Assembly (NCBI RefSeq): GCF_002127535.1
Contig: NZ_MUBJ01000022.1
Location: 1-64,000, forward strand
Direction: 5' to 3'
DNA length: 64,000 nucleotides
DNA from: Xenorhabdus vietnamensis
Lineage (GTDB): Bacteria; Pseudomonadota; Gammaproteobacteria; Enterobacterales; Enterobacteriaceae
The notes below the pieces were generated by a model. It saw only the letters and a program-made list of their open reading frames with translations, did no database searches and had not been told where the DNA came from. A program made the position numbers and the translations under genes. Shown piece by piece: positions 26,237 through 34,167 of the stretch (positions are counted from its first letter, which is position 1; every line of letters starts with the position of its first letter).

Positions 26237-27457
26237 TTATTTTGGTATTTCAGTTTTGATCTCAACATCATCAATTTTGATTTCGAGATCCAATGATGTT
26301 GTAAAACCACTGTCATTGAGATTGTGAGTTACCTTCACCAGTGTCCAATGAATTCCATCAATCTCCGGCTTAAAATCCTTTAGCTGGATGGGTGTTTCAG
26401 GATAGACATCTGCACGCCCTTTCGCCAATGTGATAGAGAACTGCGCTGCCCCCCGCTGCACTTTTTCCCAAACAGCTTTGGCCGCACGCTCTGCATTTTC
26501 CTTATTAGAATAAATGCGGGAAAGCGTCAGAACATTCTCCTGAGTGCCGGTCAAATAACTTGCGGATTCTTGCTGTGCCGTTGTTGTTTTATTTTTGTCT
26601 TTTTGATAAGCATTCTTACCTAATGATTTACTCTCGCTGCTTCTATATTCGACGATAATTTCAACTTTTCCGCTCTTTGACTCTACCCGTTTTAATTTAA
26701 CCGTCTGTTTAGTGGCTATGCGAGTATCCTGCCACTGAGCAACGACGCTGGTATAGGCTTCACGATCAGACAAAGAAAAACGGTGATTATCCCCAGATTG
26801 GCGAATAATCAGCACAGGCGGAATATCCTGACCACTCGCCGTTTTATTCTGTCCTTGTCGAACAAACAACAACTCACCATTTTTGACGGAAGCAATTGCC
26901 CCTTCTTGTTTTGCTATACGAGTCAGGAAACTCACGTCAGATTCGTTAGTCTGATCGATGTGCATGGAGATGCCTTTTAATTCCTCACTGATTTTAAATT
27001 TCAGTTGGTTTCTCGTGGCAATCGTACTCACAATGTTTTCTAACGTCTGTTTATGATAAGAGAATTCGCGTTTCACATTCAGATCACCACGAAAATCCGT
27101 ACTGCGGGCACGAATAGTCAGCCGATCTGGTGCACCAACATGTTCAATTTCATCAACAACAAATTTTCCCTTCGAAGTTAAGGGGTGGTCATCCCACCCC
27201 AGTTCCAATGTAAGAATATCGCCTCGACGAGGCAAACTCAGCATGCCATCAGCATCATCCAACTCAATATCGAGCTGGTCAGATTCCAAGCCACGATTAT
27301 CCGTCAACGTTAACGATATTAAACGTGATTGAATCTTCCCACTGATATCTTTATTGTTGATTTCCAGACGAAAAGCGGGCTTACTGGTTTTTCCGGTAAC
27401 CAAATCAAATTGGGGAACCCAATCCGTGTTAGGTATCCATTTTTCAAAATCGATCAT
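26237..27457 (-). CDS. D: P2 gpD-like tail/baseplate hub protein
   Basis: The 406-residue protein corresponds to P2 gpD, the baseplate hub at the end of the tail tube (gp27-like). Conserved segments include PAFRLEINNKDIS, LTLTDNRGLESDQLDIELDD and the C-terminal VTHNLNDSGFTTSLDLEI. It overlaps gpU by 4 bases. P2 D is about 387 residues, so this is full length. It belongs to the contractile tail of the xenorhabdicin-type tailocin. Confidence 0.92.
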   Translation of the reverse strand: MIDFEKWIPNTDWVPQFDLVTGKTSKPAFRLEINNKDISGKIQSRLISLTLTDNRGLESDQLDIELDDADGMLSLPRRGDILTLELGWDDHPLTSKGKFVVDEIEHVGAPDRLTIRARSTDFRGDLNVKREFSYHKQTLENIVSTIATRNQLKFKISEELKGISMHIDQTNESDVSFLTRIAKQEGAIASVKNGELLFVRQGQNKTASGQDIPPVLIIRQSGDNHRFSLSDREAYTSVVAQWQDTRIATKQTVKLKRVESKSGKVEIIVEYRSSESKSLGKNAYQKDKNKTTTAQQESASYLTGTQENVLTLSRIYSNKENAERAAKAVWEKVQRGAAQFSITLAKGRADVYPETPIQLKDFKPEIDGIHWTLVKVTHNLNDSGFTTSLDLEIKIDDVEIKTEIPK

Positions 27458-27915
27458 GAGAATACCCCCTTAACTTTATCAACAACATCCTTGAAACCAG
27501 AAAACTGATCCTGCAAGTCTCCCAACATTTCAAACAAATTATTGTCAACGCGCCGCAAAGTCAGCATAAAACTGATTTTTCTGGCGGCACCACCTGACAT
27601 AAATTCCATTTTTGTCTCATCAATGCTTTCGATAACGAACATGCCGTAAATCGCACCATTTCCATCAATAAAAGACCACGCCTTGCCACTATCTGCCATT
27701 AATTTCAATGCAGTCAGTGAAAGAGAACCACCTGTCAACTCAGGATAAAGTTCCCCCGATAGCGTGATCGTATCGTTATCTGAACCGATAAACTGCCATG
27801 CAGGCCGCGCTCCCACGCGGCTATTGAAGGTATGACGCCAACTTTGTTTATATTGAAAACGTTGGTATGGAGTTGTTTTCAACATAAAAACAAATAAACC
27901 AAGTGCAGCCATCAT
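27454..27915 (-). CDS. U: P2 gpU-like tail protein
   Basis: The 153-residue protein matches P2 gpU (about 159 residues; DUF-type Phage_P2_GpU), which joins the tube/baseplate assembly. The N-terminus MMAALGLFVFMLKTTPYQRF and the RPAWQFIGSDNDTITLSGELYPE segment are conserved. It overlaps both neighbours by 4 bases (T-U-D coupling). Confidence 0.92.
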   Translation of the reverse strand: MMAALGLFVFMLKTTPYQRFQYKQSWRHTFNSRVGARPAWQFIGSDNDTITLSGELYPELTGGSLSLTALKLMADSGKAWSFIDGNGAIYGMFVIESIDETKMEFMSGGAARKISFMLTLRRVDNNLFEMLGDLQDQFSGFKDVVDKVKGVFS

Positions 27916-29570
27916 GAGAAATCTTCTCCTCTATCAGAAAGTGAGCTACGCATACGGGCTTGCTGCATACGTTCCCGTTGTTCCAGTTCCTGTCTAACCA
28001 TACGGGCGATATCCTGCGTGGATTGTCCCTGAGAGCCATAGACATAGATGTTATATTGCGGTACTACGCCACTATATTGCTGTGGCTGACTCCGCTCCCT
28101 CTTCGCCTGAACGGCCTCATAAATATGAGCAGGTAAACTTTGTGCGTGTAATGGTGCATCCTGAGCCACAGCAGGCAGCGACATTGAGCTGACAGCAAAC
28201 CCCAGAACAGCGAGTTTCGCGGTATTTTTCCGGCTGGTAACATTGGCTGGGCCATTCATTATTTCAGGGCCATATTCACCCACAATGCCCCATTCTCCAA
28301 CGGAGAGCGGACCACCTTTATCACGAGCAGGAAGATTAGCTGTCTGTATAATATGGGTACCATTACTACTTGTTATTTCCTGCACTACTTTAACTTTTTG
28401 GGTTATTTCCTCATTATCTGATTTCCAAAATTTAAACAGATCAGTTATCTTAGAAAACTTACCTTTCAATGATTCCCATTTTTCAACAACGCTTTTCTTA
28501 AGTAACTCCCACTTTTCAAGTAAGGAAGATTTAATACTTACCCAATATTTCGTAGCGCTAAGTTTCACTGATCCCCAAGCACTACTGATTATGTTTTTTA
28601 TATTTTCCCATACCTGAAAAACACTTTGTTTAATACCTTCCCATTTCTCAGAAAGATAGGTTTGAATATTACTCCAGGCATCTAATGCATACTGTTTTAC
28701 CGGTTCCCAGATATTACTTAGCTTAGCCTTAATACCTTCCCAAACAATAGAAATATACTGACTTATCGCATTCCATTTTTGAGACAAGTAAGATTTGATA
28801 TTATCCCAAACACTAAACGTCTTTTGTTTTACCTGCTCCCAGACGTTACCAATTTTACCTTTAATTCCTTCCCATGCACGATCAACAAGATCTTTTATCC
28901 CTTGCCAAGCGTTAGAGAATGTGTTTTTTATCTTTTTCCAAAGAACAAGAAGTTTTTCTTTCAAAGTATCCCAGTTCTTCCAAATATAAATAGCAGCAAT
29001 AGCAATTGCTGTTATTACAGACAGAATAGGTATTCTCAAGAATAAGCGCCCGATAGTTAGAAGGACTTCTTCCACTATTCGTAAAAGCCACATAAAGACA
29101 GAACCAAGACCTTTTAAAACAGTCTTAATTCCTTTAAATATCTTCTTGAGTGCATCCCATATTCTTTTTAGATCAAGTGAATCATCGTCTCCACCAAAAC
29201 TTAGATTCAGTTCGAATTTCTTGTTTGATATATTTTTTTGTATCACGTTTTGAGTAGCGTAAATAATATTACCCGCTTGAGAGACTGCCTCTGACTGTAT
29301 TATTTTGGGGGTGCTATCCCGAGCAAACAAGTATTGCTTGATAGATTGATAATAGGTTTTAAAATCAGAACGCATACGCGCAGTTTCCTGCGCATATCTG
29401 ACTATAGGTTTTAAGTGCTCAATGGTCTTATTAAGCTTTTTAAACTGGTTATGGATTTTATCTACTGTATCCGACAGCTTTTTCTGATGCCGTTGAAAAG
29501 ATTTAAAGGAATTGGTCAATTTGCTAACGGTACTCAGTACCTTATCTAGCTGCGACTGTATATTACTCAT
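27912..29570 (-). CDS. T: tail tape-measure protein (P2 gpT-like) with 11-residue Trp repeats
   Basis: The 552-residue tape-measure protein sets tail length; P2 gpT has about 815. The start at 29570 (MSNIQSQLDKVLSTVSKL) was chosen over 29582 because it is a normal ATG overlapping the E' stop region. The middle has two hydrophobic segments and then about 15 consecutive 11-residue units, each ending in Trp (for example QGIKDLVDRAW, EGIKGKIGNVW, DNIKSYLSQKW). Trp/Phe spaced by 11 is known in tape-measure proteins. The C-terminus carries GGPLSVGEWGIVGEYGPEI, common at the end of such proteins. The shorter length predicts a shorter tail than P2. Confidence 0.9.
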   Translation of the reverse strand: MSNIQSQLDKVLSTVSKLTNSFKSFQRHQKKLSDTVDKIHNQFKKLNKTIEHLKPIVRYAQETARMRSDFKTYYQSIKQYLFARDSTPKIIQSEAVSQAGNIIYATQNVIQKNISNKKFELNLSFGGDDDSLDLKRIWDALKKIFKGIKTVLKGLGSVFMWLLRIVEEVLLTIGRLFLRIPILSVITAIAIAAIYIWKNWDTLKEKLLVLWKKIKNTFSNAWQGIKDLVDRAWEGIKGKIGNVWEQVKQKTFSVWDNIKSYLSQKWNAISQYISIVWEGIKAKLSNIWEPVKQYALDAWSNIQTYLSEKWEGIKQSVFQVWENIKNIISSAWGSVKLSATKYWVSIKSSLLEKWELLKKSVVEKWESLKGKFSKITDLFKFWKSDNEEITQKVKVVQEITSSNGTHIIQTANLPARDKGGPLSVGEWGIVGEYGPEIMNGPANVTSRKNTAKLAVLGFAVSSMSLPAVAQDAPLHAQSLPAHIYEAVQAKRERSQPQQYSGVVPQYNIYVYGSQGQSTQDIARMVRQELEQRERMQQARMRSSLSDRGEDFS

Positions 29571-30014
29571 TTTCTGCACCACTTCTTAAAATGGCCCGAT
29601 GTCGCCAGTCCAATAGTTCCGGAAGTGACATTTTATCTGTGTCTGCCGGAGTCCAGTGAAAAACGGTGGCGATATCTGCCACCAATTCATCAACGGTTAA
29701 TCGTTCTGGGAATCGGACTTGACCGACTTCGGTAACAAAAAATTGACCACCTCCACACTGAGATTAATCAGATCACCAGGTGACATCATTATCAGGTCAT
29801 TTTTGGTCAATGCAGGGGTGGTAACACGCGGCAGGACAAGCAGCATAGAATCCACATCCATTTCCAGCAGTGCCTGTAAACGTGCACCGCGCAGCGCGCC
29901 ACTGTTAGGTTTGCGTACCATCACTTCCGTGATTTCGCCGTTGCCTCGCGCCAGTGGTGCTTCCAATTCAATGATGCGCAGATCGTCATTTTGAGTATTC
30001 AGTGTTTCTGTCAT
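29563..30014 (-). CDS. E': gpE+E' tail assembly chaperone made by -1 frameshift
   Basis: At the end of E the minus strand contains T-TTT-TTG (29742-29736). A -1 slip there continues in frame as FFVTEVGQVRFPERLTVDEL, then VADIATVFHWTPADTDKMSL and ends GAENE-stop at 29563. This matches P2 E', which is made by the same slippery heptamer and is needed, with E, to load the tape-measure protein. The E' stop overlaps the T start codon. Confidence 0.85.
29697..30014 (-). CDS. E: P2 gpE-like tail assembly protein
   Basis: The unshifted product has 105 residues (MTETLNTQNDDLRIIELEAP, GALRGARLQALLEMDVDSML, DLINLSVEVVNFLLP) and corresponds to P2 gpE, about 91 residues. It acts with E+E' as a chaperone for the tape-measure protein. 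It follows FII by about 105 bp. Confidence 0.9.
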   Translation of the reverse strand: MTETLNTQNDDLRIIELEAPLARGNGEITEVMVRKPNSGALRGARLQALLEMDVDSMLLVLPRVTTPALTKNDLIMMSPGDLINLSVEVVNFLLPKSVKSDSQND

Positions 30015-30120
30015 GGTTCAACCTTGTTTATCTGATTAGAGACCTGTCTCAACAGGCACGATTAATAAACTGATGAGACAGGAAATAAGTTTTAAAAAAG
30101 TTAATTGCTAAAAGAAGCGA

Positions 30121-30639
30121 TTAAAAAAGACCGATAGCGCGGCGATGCTGCTCCAGACGATCTTCCCCACCTACTTTTTCAACCATGTTGATGGTGTCGA
30201 TTTCAATCAGTTCTTCACCATTCCATGTCAGTTTGAAATAAGTATTTTTGGCAGTGATTTTGGTCTGGGTGTTATCCCCCTGTTTATAAGTGCCGTGATC
30301 GAACTCTTGGAAACGACCACGCATCACAACTTCGACTGCAACCACTTCACCGTTATTTTCACTCTCAAAAGAGCCAGCAAAGCGCAGCATGACACCATCG
30401 GCTTTCGCGATGCCCCACTGTTTGTACAGTTGAGCTTCAACGCCGCCCAGAGTGAATTCAGCATCCAGTGCGCCTTCATCCAGACCTAAATCCACCATTG
30501 CGCTGCCATTCATACCAGCACCGCGATAGGCTTCCAGCTTGCGGCTTAACTTAGGAAGAGTCAGTTCTTCCACGATCCCCTGATAGTTGTTGCCATCATT
30601 GAACAAGTTCAGGTATTTAAGTTTGCGAGGTAATGCCAT
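30121..30639 (-). CDS. FII: tail tube protein FII
   Basis: FII polymerises to the inner tube of the contractile tail. The 172 residues equal P2 FII length and show MALPRKLKYLNLFNDG, VEELTLPKLSRKLEAYRGAG and the C-terminal INMVEKVGGEDRLEQHRRAIGL. It lies 11 bp after the sheath gene FI. Tube and sheath are the most conserved parts of R-type tailocins. Confidence 0.95.
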   Translation of the reverse strand: MALPRKLKYLNLFNDGNNYQGIVEELTLPKLSRKLEAYRGAGMNGSAMVDLGLDEGALDAEFTLGGVEAQLYKQWGIAKADGVMLRFAGSFESENNGEVVAVEVVMRGRFQEFDHGTYKQGDNTQTKITAKNTYFKLTWNGEELIEIDTINMVEKVGGEDRLEQHRRAIGLF

Positions 30640-30650
30640 CAGTTAGCCCC

Positions 30651-31823
30651 TTATTTATTGATACTTTTCGCGAAATCCATCAGGTAACTATCTGTAATGC
30701 GCTGGCGTAACATCATGTTTTCCAGTGGCGGTACAGGTGTATAGTCGTAATCGATGGTCAGTTTGCCCGCTTTCAGGGTGTCTTTATCGTTGGCTTTATC
30801 GTCGTACCAGCAACGGCCATCAATGATGTAGCCACCGGCTTTCAATTCGCGGAACTTAGCATTGATGCCTTCGATAATGTCGCGCACCAGTGATGGAGTC
30901 AGCGGCTTATCGATAGCCCACATGTGAGATTCAGCCATGGTGTCAGCCAGAACCTGGGCGGTACGCGTGTAGCTTTCAAACTGGAACAGTGGATCATCAG
31001 CACAAGTGCGGGAACCCCAGAAACGGAAGCCGTTTTTGCGGATCAGCGTAGTGATGCCGCTTTTGTTCAGCAGATCAGCGTCAGTTGCGGTATCTTGCAG
31101 ATCCCAGAAAACATCAGCAGACAGACCAGTCACACCGTTGACACCAACGTTGGACAGCGTTTTGTGCCAGCCAGTTTCCTGATCGATCTTGGCACGCAAT
31201 CCCAGAGCACGAGCGGTCGCATAAGCGATAGCTTCGCTATTGGTGACGGTATCCCAGCTCAAGAAATCTGGCCAAATCAGCATCAGCTCACGCTGATTGA
31301 AGTTGTCGCGGTACTTGATGACTTCAGAGATATTTTTGCTGCCATAAGCGCTGACATAAGCCATGGCTTTCAGCTTCTGAGCAACGCTGGCCAGTTCAAC
31401 AGCAACAGCTTTTGAATCCAGACCCGGAACACCCAAAATACGAGGCTTAACACCGAGCTGGCTTTGCGCCGCCAACAGTGCCTGCATACCGGTTTTCTTA
31501 CCTGCATCAGTGACACCACCGATGATGTTAGAAATGGTTACTTCTTCAGACTCGCCCTCAGCAACACGGACAACCACAGTGACAGGCTGAGCCTGAGCAG
31601 CGATTGCTTTCAGTGATGCGGACAAAGTCCCTTTTTTCCCAGCCTTACCACTGGCGCTCATAACGTCAGTAAGCAGAACTGGGGTGTTTAATGGAAATGT
31701 TTTTTCGTCTGCGTCAGGTGCAGTACAAACCATACCTACGATAGCGGTGCTAACTGTAGTGATGGTGCGCGTACCTTCGTTGATTTCCTGTACACGGACG
31801 CCGTGATGATAGTCTTGTGCCAT
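30651..31823 (-). CDS. FI: contractile tail sheath protein FI
   Basis: FI forms the contractile sheath. The 390-residue chain (P2: 396) begins [20 protein letters not shown] and contains the conserved [52 protein letters not shown] and [20 protein letters not shown]. The start at 31823 fits the family and has AGGAG close upstream (about 31830-31835). An Ogr-type site lies 72 bp upstream. It is the first gene of the FI-FII-E-T-U-D-ogr transcript. Confidence 0.95.
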   Translation of the reverse strand: MAQDYHHGVRVQEINEGTRTITTVSTAIVGMVCTAPDADEKTFPLNTPVLLTDVMSASGKAGKKGTLSASLKAIAAQAQPVTVVVRVAEGESEEVTISNIIGGVTDAGKKTGMQALLAAQSQLGVKPRILGVPGLDSKAVAVELASVAQKLKAMAYVSAYGSKNISEVIKYRDNFNQRELMLIWPDFLSWDTVTNSEAIAYATARALGLRAKIDQETGWHKTLSNVGVNGVTGLSADVFWDLQDTATDADLLNKSGITTLIRKNGFRFWGSRTCADDPLFQFESYTRTAQVLADTMAESHMWAIDKPLTPSLVRDIIEGINAKFRELKAGGYIIDGRCWYDDKANDKDTLKAGKLTIDYDYTPVPPLENMMLRQRITDSYLMDFAKSINK

Positions 31824-32216
31824 ATTAGCGGTTCTCCTGTTAAGGTGTGCTGATATATTGGCGGATTGGACGGGGGAAATCATTCGATTGGGGATGTGTG
31901 GGAGAAGGTACAAAACATGTCTTATATTTTTATTAAAAATCAATTGATTAATGTGATATTTAATTGATTTTTGGTTTGATTTGGGGTGATTGGATGGTTT
32001 GGTTGGAGCAAACCCTTAATCGGTTAAATAATACACTCTATTTGGTTATTTATTAAACTCATATTGGTTCAAAATTTATTCTTTTTAGTATTATTCGGTG
32101 TAATTTTAACTTTTGGCTATTTTTTGACAGGCTAAAGTGGCTTGTTTTTGTCATTGAGTTTTAGTTTTCGGGGTATAAGGAGTTGGATCTTTGCTTGGAT
32201 CGTTAGGATCTAAGGA
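31824..32216. other. spacer between FI and the silent fibre cassettes
   Basis: It contains the FI promoter region with its Ogr site, then AT-rich DNA. The 32110-32150 stretch (TTGGCTATTTTTTGACAGGC) resembles 32880-32920 (TTGGCTATTTATTGACGGC), so similar sequence precedes both silent cassettes. Confidence 0.5.
31895..31912 (-). promoter_or_regulatory. Ogr-binding site of the FI late promoter
   Basis: TGT (31895-31897), 12 bases, ACA (31910-31912). The P2 Ogr/Delta recognition sequence is TGT-N12-ACA. It is 72 bp upstream of the FI start, nearly the same distance as the site before V. Confidence 0.75.
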
Positions 32217-32242
32217 TTGTGAAAAACCTCGGTTTGGCAGAA
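32217..32242 (+). repeat. invertase crossover site 1 (gix/cix/dix-like)
   Basis: A 26-bp site with core AAAACCTCGGTTTG. It differs from site 3 (34627-34652, opposite orientation) only near one edge, so 22-24 of 26 positions agree. The core AAACC-TC-GGTTT is the complement of the gix core AAACC-GA-GGTTT of phage Mu. It marks the exact start of homology to the fibre gene (KNLGL). Confidence 0.8.
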
Positions 32243-32695
32243 ACCGTGGTTCAGGCACAAAACGCTGTACCCAATAGTAGAAAAATTAATGGGGAATCAC
32301 TAACAGGGGATGTGAATTTAAATGCGGAAGACGTAGGAACATATGGACGTTCGGAGATTGACAATTTATTCGGGCTAAAGGATTTAGCCAAACTTGAAGA
32401 AAATGGATGGTGGGAGTGCGGTGATACAGGCCTAATAATCCAATGGGGATCTCACCGCTTTAGCGCATTAGTTGAAAACGTAGTCAATTTACCAAGAGAA
32501 TTTAAACACGCTTGTTTAAGTATTCAGATGATAGATGCCGGAGGCGGAGTTCTGCCAATGGCTACATATCCCAATGGCACCTTGAACAGTTTTAAAGCTT
32601 GGGTTGCTGGGAAATGTTTTGATTTTAAGGGCAATGAAATAAGTCTTACTACTTCTAGTTTTATTATTGGACAATATCTTGCAATTGGTTATTAA
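32219..32695 (+). pseudogene. silent alternative tail-fibre C-terminus, cassette 1
   Basis: This open frame of about 158 residues starts within crossover site 1 (KNLGLAETVVQAQNAVPNSR) and continues as a fibre tip: KINGESLTGDVNLNAEDVG, SEIDNLFG, then GWWECGDTGLIIQWG and ending IIGQYLAIGY. The INGxxLTGDVxLxAxDVG motif is common in phage fibre tips. It has no promoter or ribosome site of its own and is oriented opposite to H. Inversion between sites 1 and 3 would fuse it in frame to the H N-terminus (KNEFVKNLGL). It is a storage cassette and not a decayed gene. Confidence 0.75.
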
Positions 32696-32801
32696 GTGGT
32701 TCAATGAGCAAGTGCAAGTAAAGCCAATAAATGGTAATCAAGGTTACTCAGTTAGAGTAAAACCATGAATAAATCGCCCTAATCAAACTTAGTCTTTGTT
32801 T

Positions 32802-32825
32802 AAGCCCTCCCTTGAGGGCTTTTCC
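32802..32825 (+). terminator. terminator after cassette 1
   Basis: AAGCCCTC (32802-32809) and GAGGGCTT (32814-32821) with a 4-nt loop and following T's. Once cassette 1 is switched in, it would end the fibre transcript. Confidence 0.65.
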
Positions 32826-32971
32826 CAGCATCTGACCATAATTCCCCCAATACACCCAACTACTCACTAATCTCCCCTATTGGCTATTTATTGACGGCTG
32901 AAAGCACCTGTTTGCTGCGTCATATCATCGCATGGGGCTGTGTTTTGTCGGGATATTGCTGTGGTGATGAG

Positions 32972-32997
32972 TTACAAAAAACCCTGGTTTAACGGAA
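32972..32997 (+). repeat. invertase crossover site 2 (divergent gix/dix-like)
   Basis: A 26-bp site with core AAAACCCTGGTTTAA in the same orientation as site 1. The half-sites AAACC and GGTTT are kept, but the central dinucleotide is CT rather than TC, which should block strand exchange with sites 1 and 3 by a serine invertase. It immediately precedes the 161-bp repeat arm (33001-33161). Confidence 0.7.
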
Positions 32998-33402
32998 GGA
33001 TCAACTTTACCGGTTGGAGTCCCTATTCCTTGGCCGTCAAAAATTCCACCGGAAGGCTGGTTTCAATGCAACGGTGACCTATTTGACAAAGAAAAATACC
33101 CAAAACTGGCCCTTGCCTATCCATCTGGCAGACTACCTGATTTGAGAGGGGAGTTTATTCGTGGATGGAGTGATAGAAGAGATGTTGATGTTGGGCGAAC
33201 TCTTCTTTCATCACAAAATGATGAACTTAAGGCGCATACATGGGGGGCAACGGGATTTGACAGTACAAGTGGGTCGTACCCTGTTGGTGCGGATGTAGGT
33301 GGTTCTGTGACCAATGCGAGGACTATCTCAACTAATTCTTCCGGGGGCATCGAAACTCGCCCACGTAACATTGCATTTAACTACATTGTGAGGGCTGTAT
33401 AG
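32977..33402 (+). pseudogene. silent alternative tail-fibre C-terminus, cassette 2
   Basis: Reading from crossover site 2 gives KNPGLTEGSTLPVGVPIPWP, then the collar domain shared with H (SKIPPEGWFQCNGDLFDKEK, LPDLRGEFIRGW). It then diverges (SDRRDVDVGRTLLSSQNDEL, WGATGFDSTSGSYPVGADVG) and ends TRPRNIAFNYIVRAV. The last 12 residues are again similar to H. There is no start signal. It is a promoterless variant tip opposite to H. Recombination through the identical 161-bp arms, or through the crossover sites, would exchange the tips. Confidence 0.8.
33001..33161 (+). repeat. 161-bp perfect inverted repeat, left arm
   Basis: Base-by-base comparison with the complement of 34463-34623 shows identity over all 161 positions. 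It encodes STLPVGVPIPWPSKIPPEGW onward to GEFIR in both tips. The 1301 bp between the arms contain the two variable tips and the tfa relic. Confidence 0.95.
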
Positions 33403-34000
33403 TGACTAAAGCAGAATTGAATAGCGAATTCATCGCAATGGTGGCCGGTAATGTCACAGTGTTCAATTACAATGGTGAATCGCGTGAATATCTTTCTTCC
33501 TCATGTGGGGTTCTTACCTGTCGGTGTTGGCATTCCTGCACACTCTTGTGTTGATAAGCCAGGTGAAAACAAGGAGGATTATGCGATTTGCCGCTCGAAG
33601 GAACTGTTAATCTGGGAGTAAGTTACTGATCACCTAGGTGAAACGGTGTATGACATTGAAACGGGTGAAACTTGGGTGATTACAGCTCTCAGCGATTATC
33701 CATTAGGCACAACCCCAAATGCACCCGCTACACAATTCGATAAATGGGATAGTAAGCGGTGGGTGACAGATCATCAGGCATTAAAAGCGGACCATATCAG
33801 GCGGGCGGAACAGCAAAAATCATCACTGCAACAACAGGCAGGCATTGCCATTGCCCCGCTACAGGATGCTGTTGACCTCGACATAGTGACCGACGAAGAG
33901 AAAGCTGCACTCCTTGCGTGAAAGAAATACCGTGTCCTGCTCAACCGGGTTGATTGCTCGACCGCCCCCGATATCGCATGGCCTGAACAGCCGGAGTGAT
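33402..34000 (+). pseudogene. tail-fibre assembly protein (tfa), broken
   Basis: The relic follows cassette 2 immediately: TKAELNSEFIAMVAGNVTVF, then a one-base frameshift near 33508, FLPVGVGIPAHSCVDKPGEN, a stop within WE-stop-VTDHLGE near 33619, GETVYDIETGETWVIT and so on, a TGA replacing a Trp codon near 33919 (ALLA-stop-KKYRVLLNRVDCS) and the real end at WPEQPE. Family proteins are about 190 residues and help fibres fold and trimerise. Three lesions make it non-functional, so fibre assembly must use another chaperone or none. Confidence 0.8.
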
Positions 34001-34141
34001 TACAGGGGCCTAGTGCCCCTGATGGCGAGCCGTGCGATATTCCCGAAGGCTGTCGCTTAGATGTCCGTGTCCAGATGCCGGCAGATTCGGTGTAGAATGT
34101 GAGGCAGTGGGCGAGTAATTTAGGGCTGTGATGGGTAAAAA

Positions 34142-34156
34142 CCCTCAGGGTGAGGG
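34142..34156 (-). terminator. terminator after H
   Basis: On the minus strand CCCTCA-CCC-TGAGGG is followed by TTTTTA, 12 bp after the H stop. It ends the V-W-J-I-H transcript. Confidence 0.75.
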
Positions 34157-34167
34157 CTTATAATTCA

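Noticed and set aside
30924-31415. A 163-residue open frame opposite the sheath gene
   Set aside because: It is a shadow of FI; the sheath protein is conserved along its whole length.
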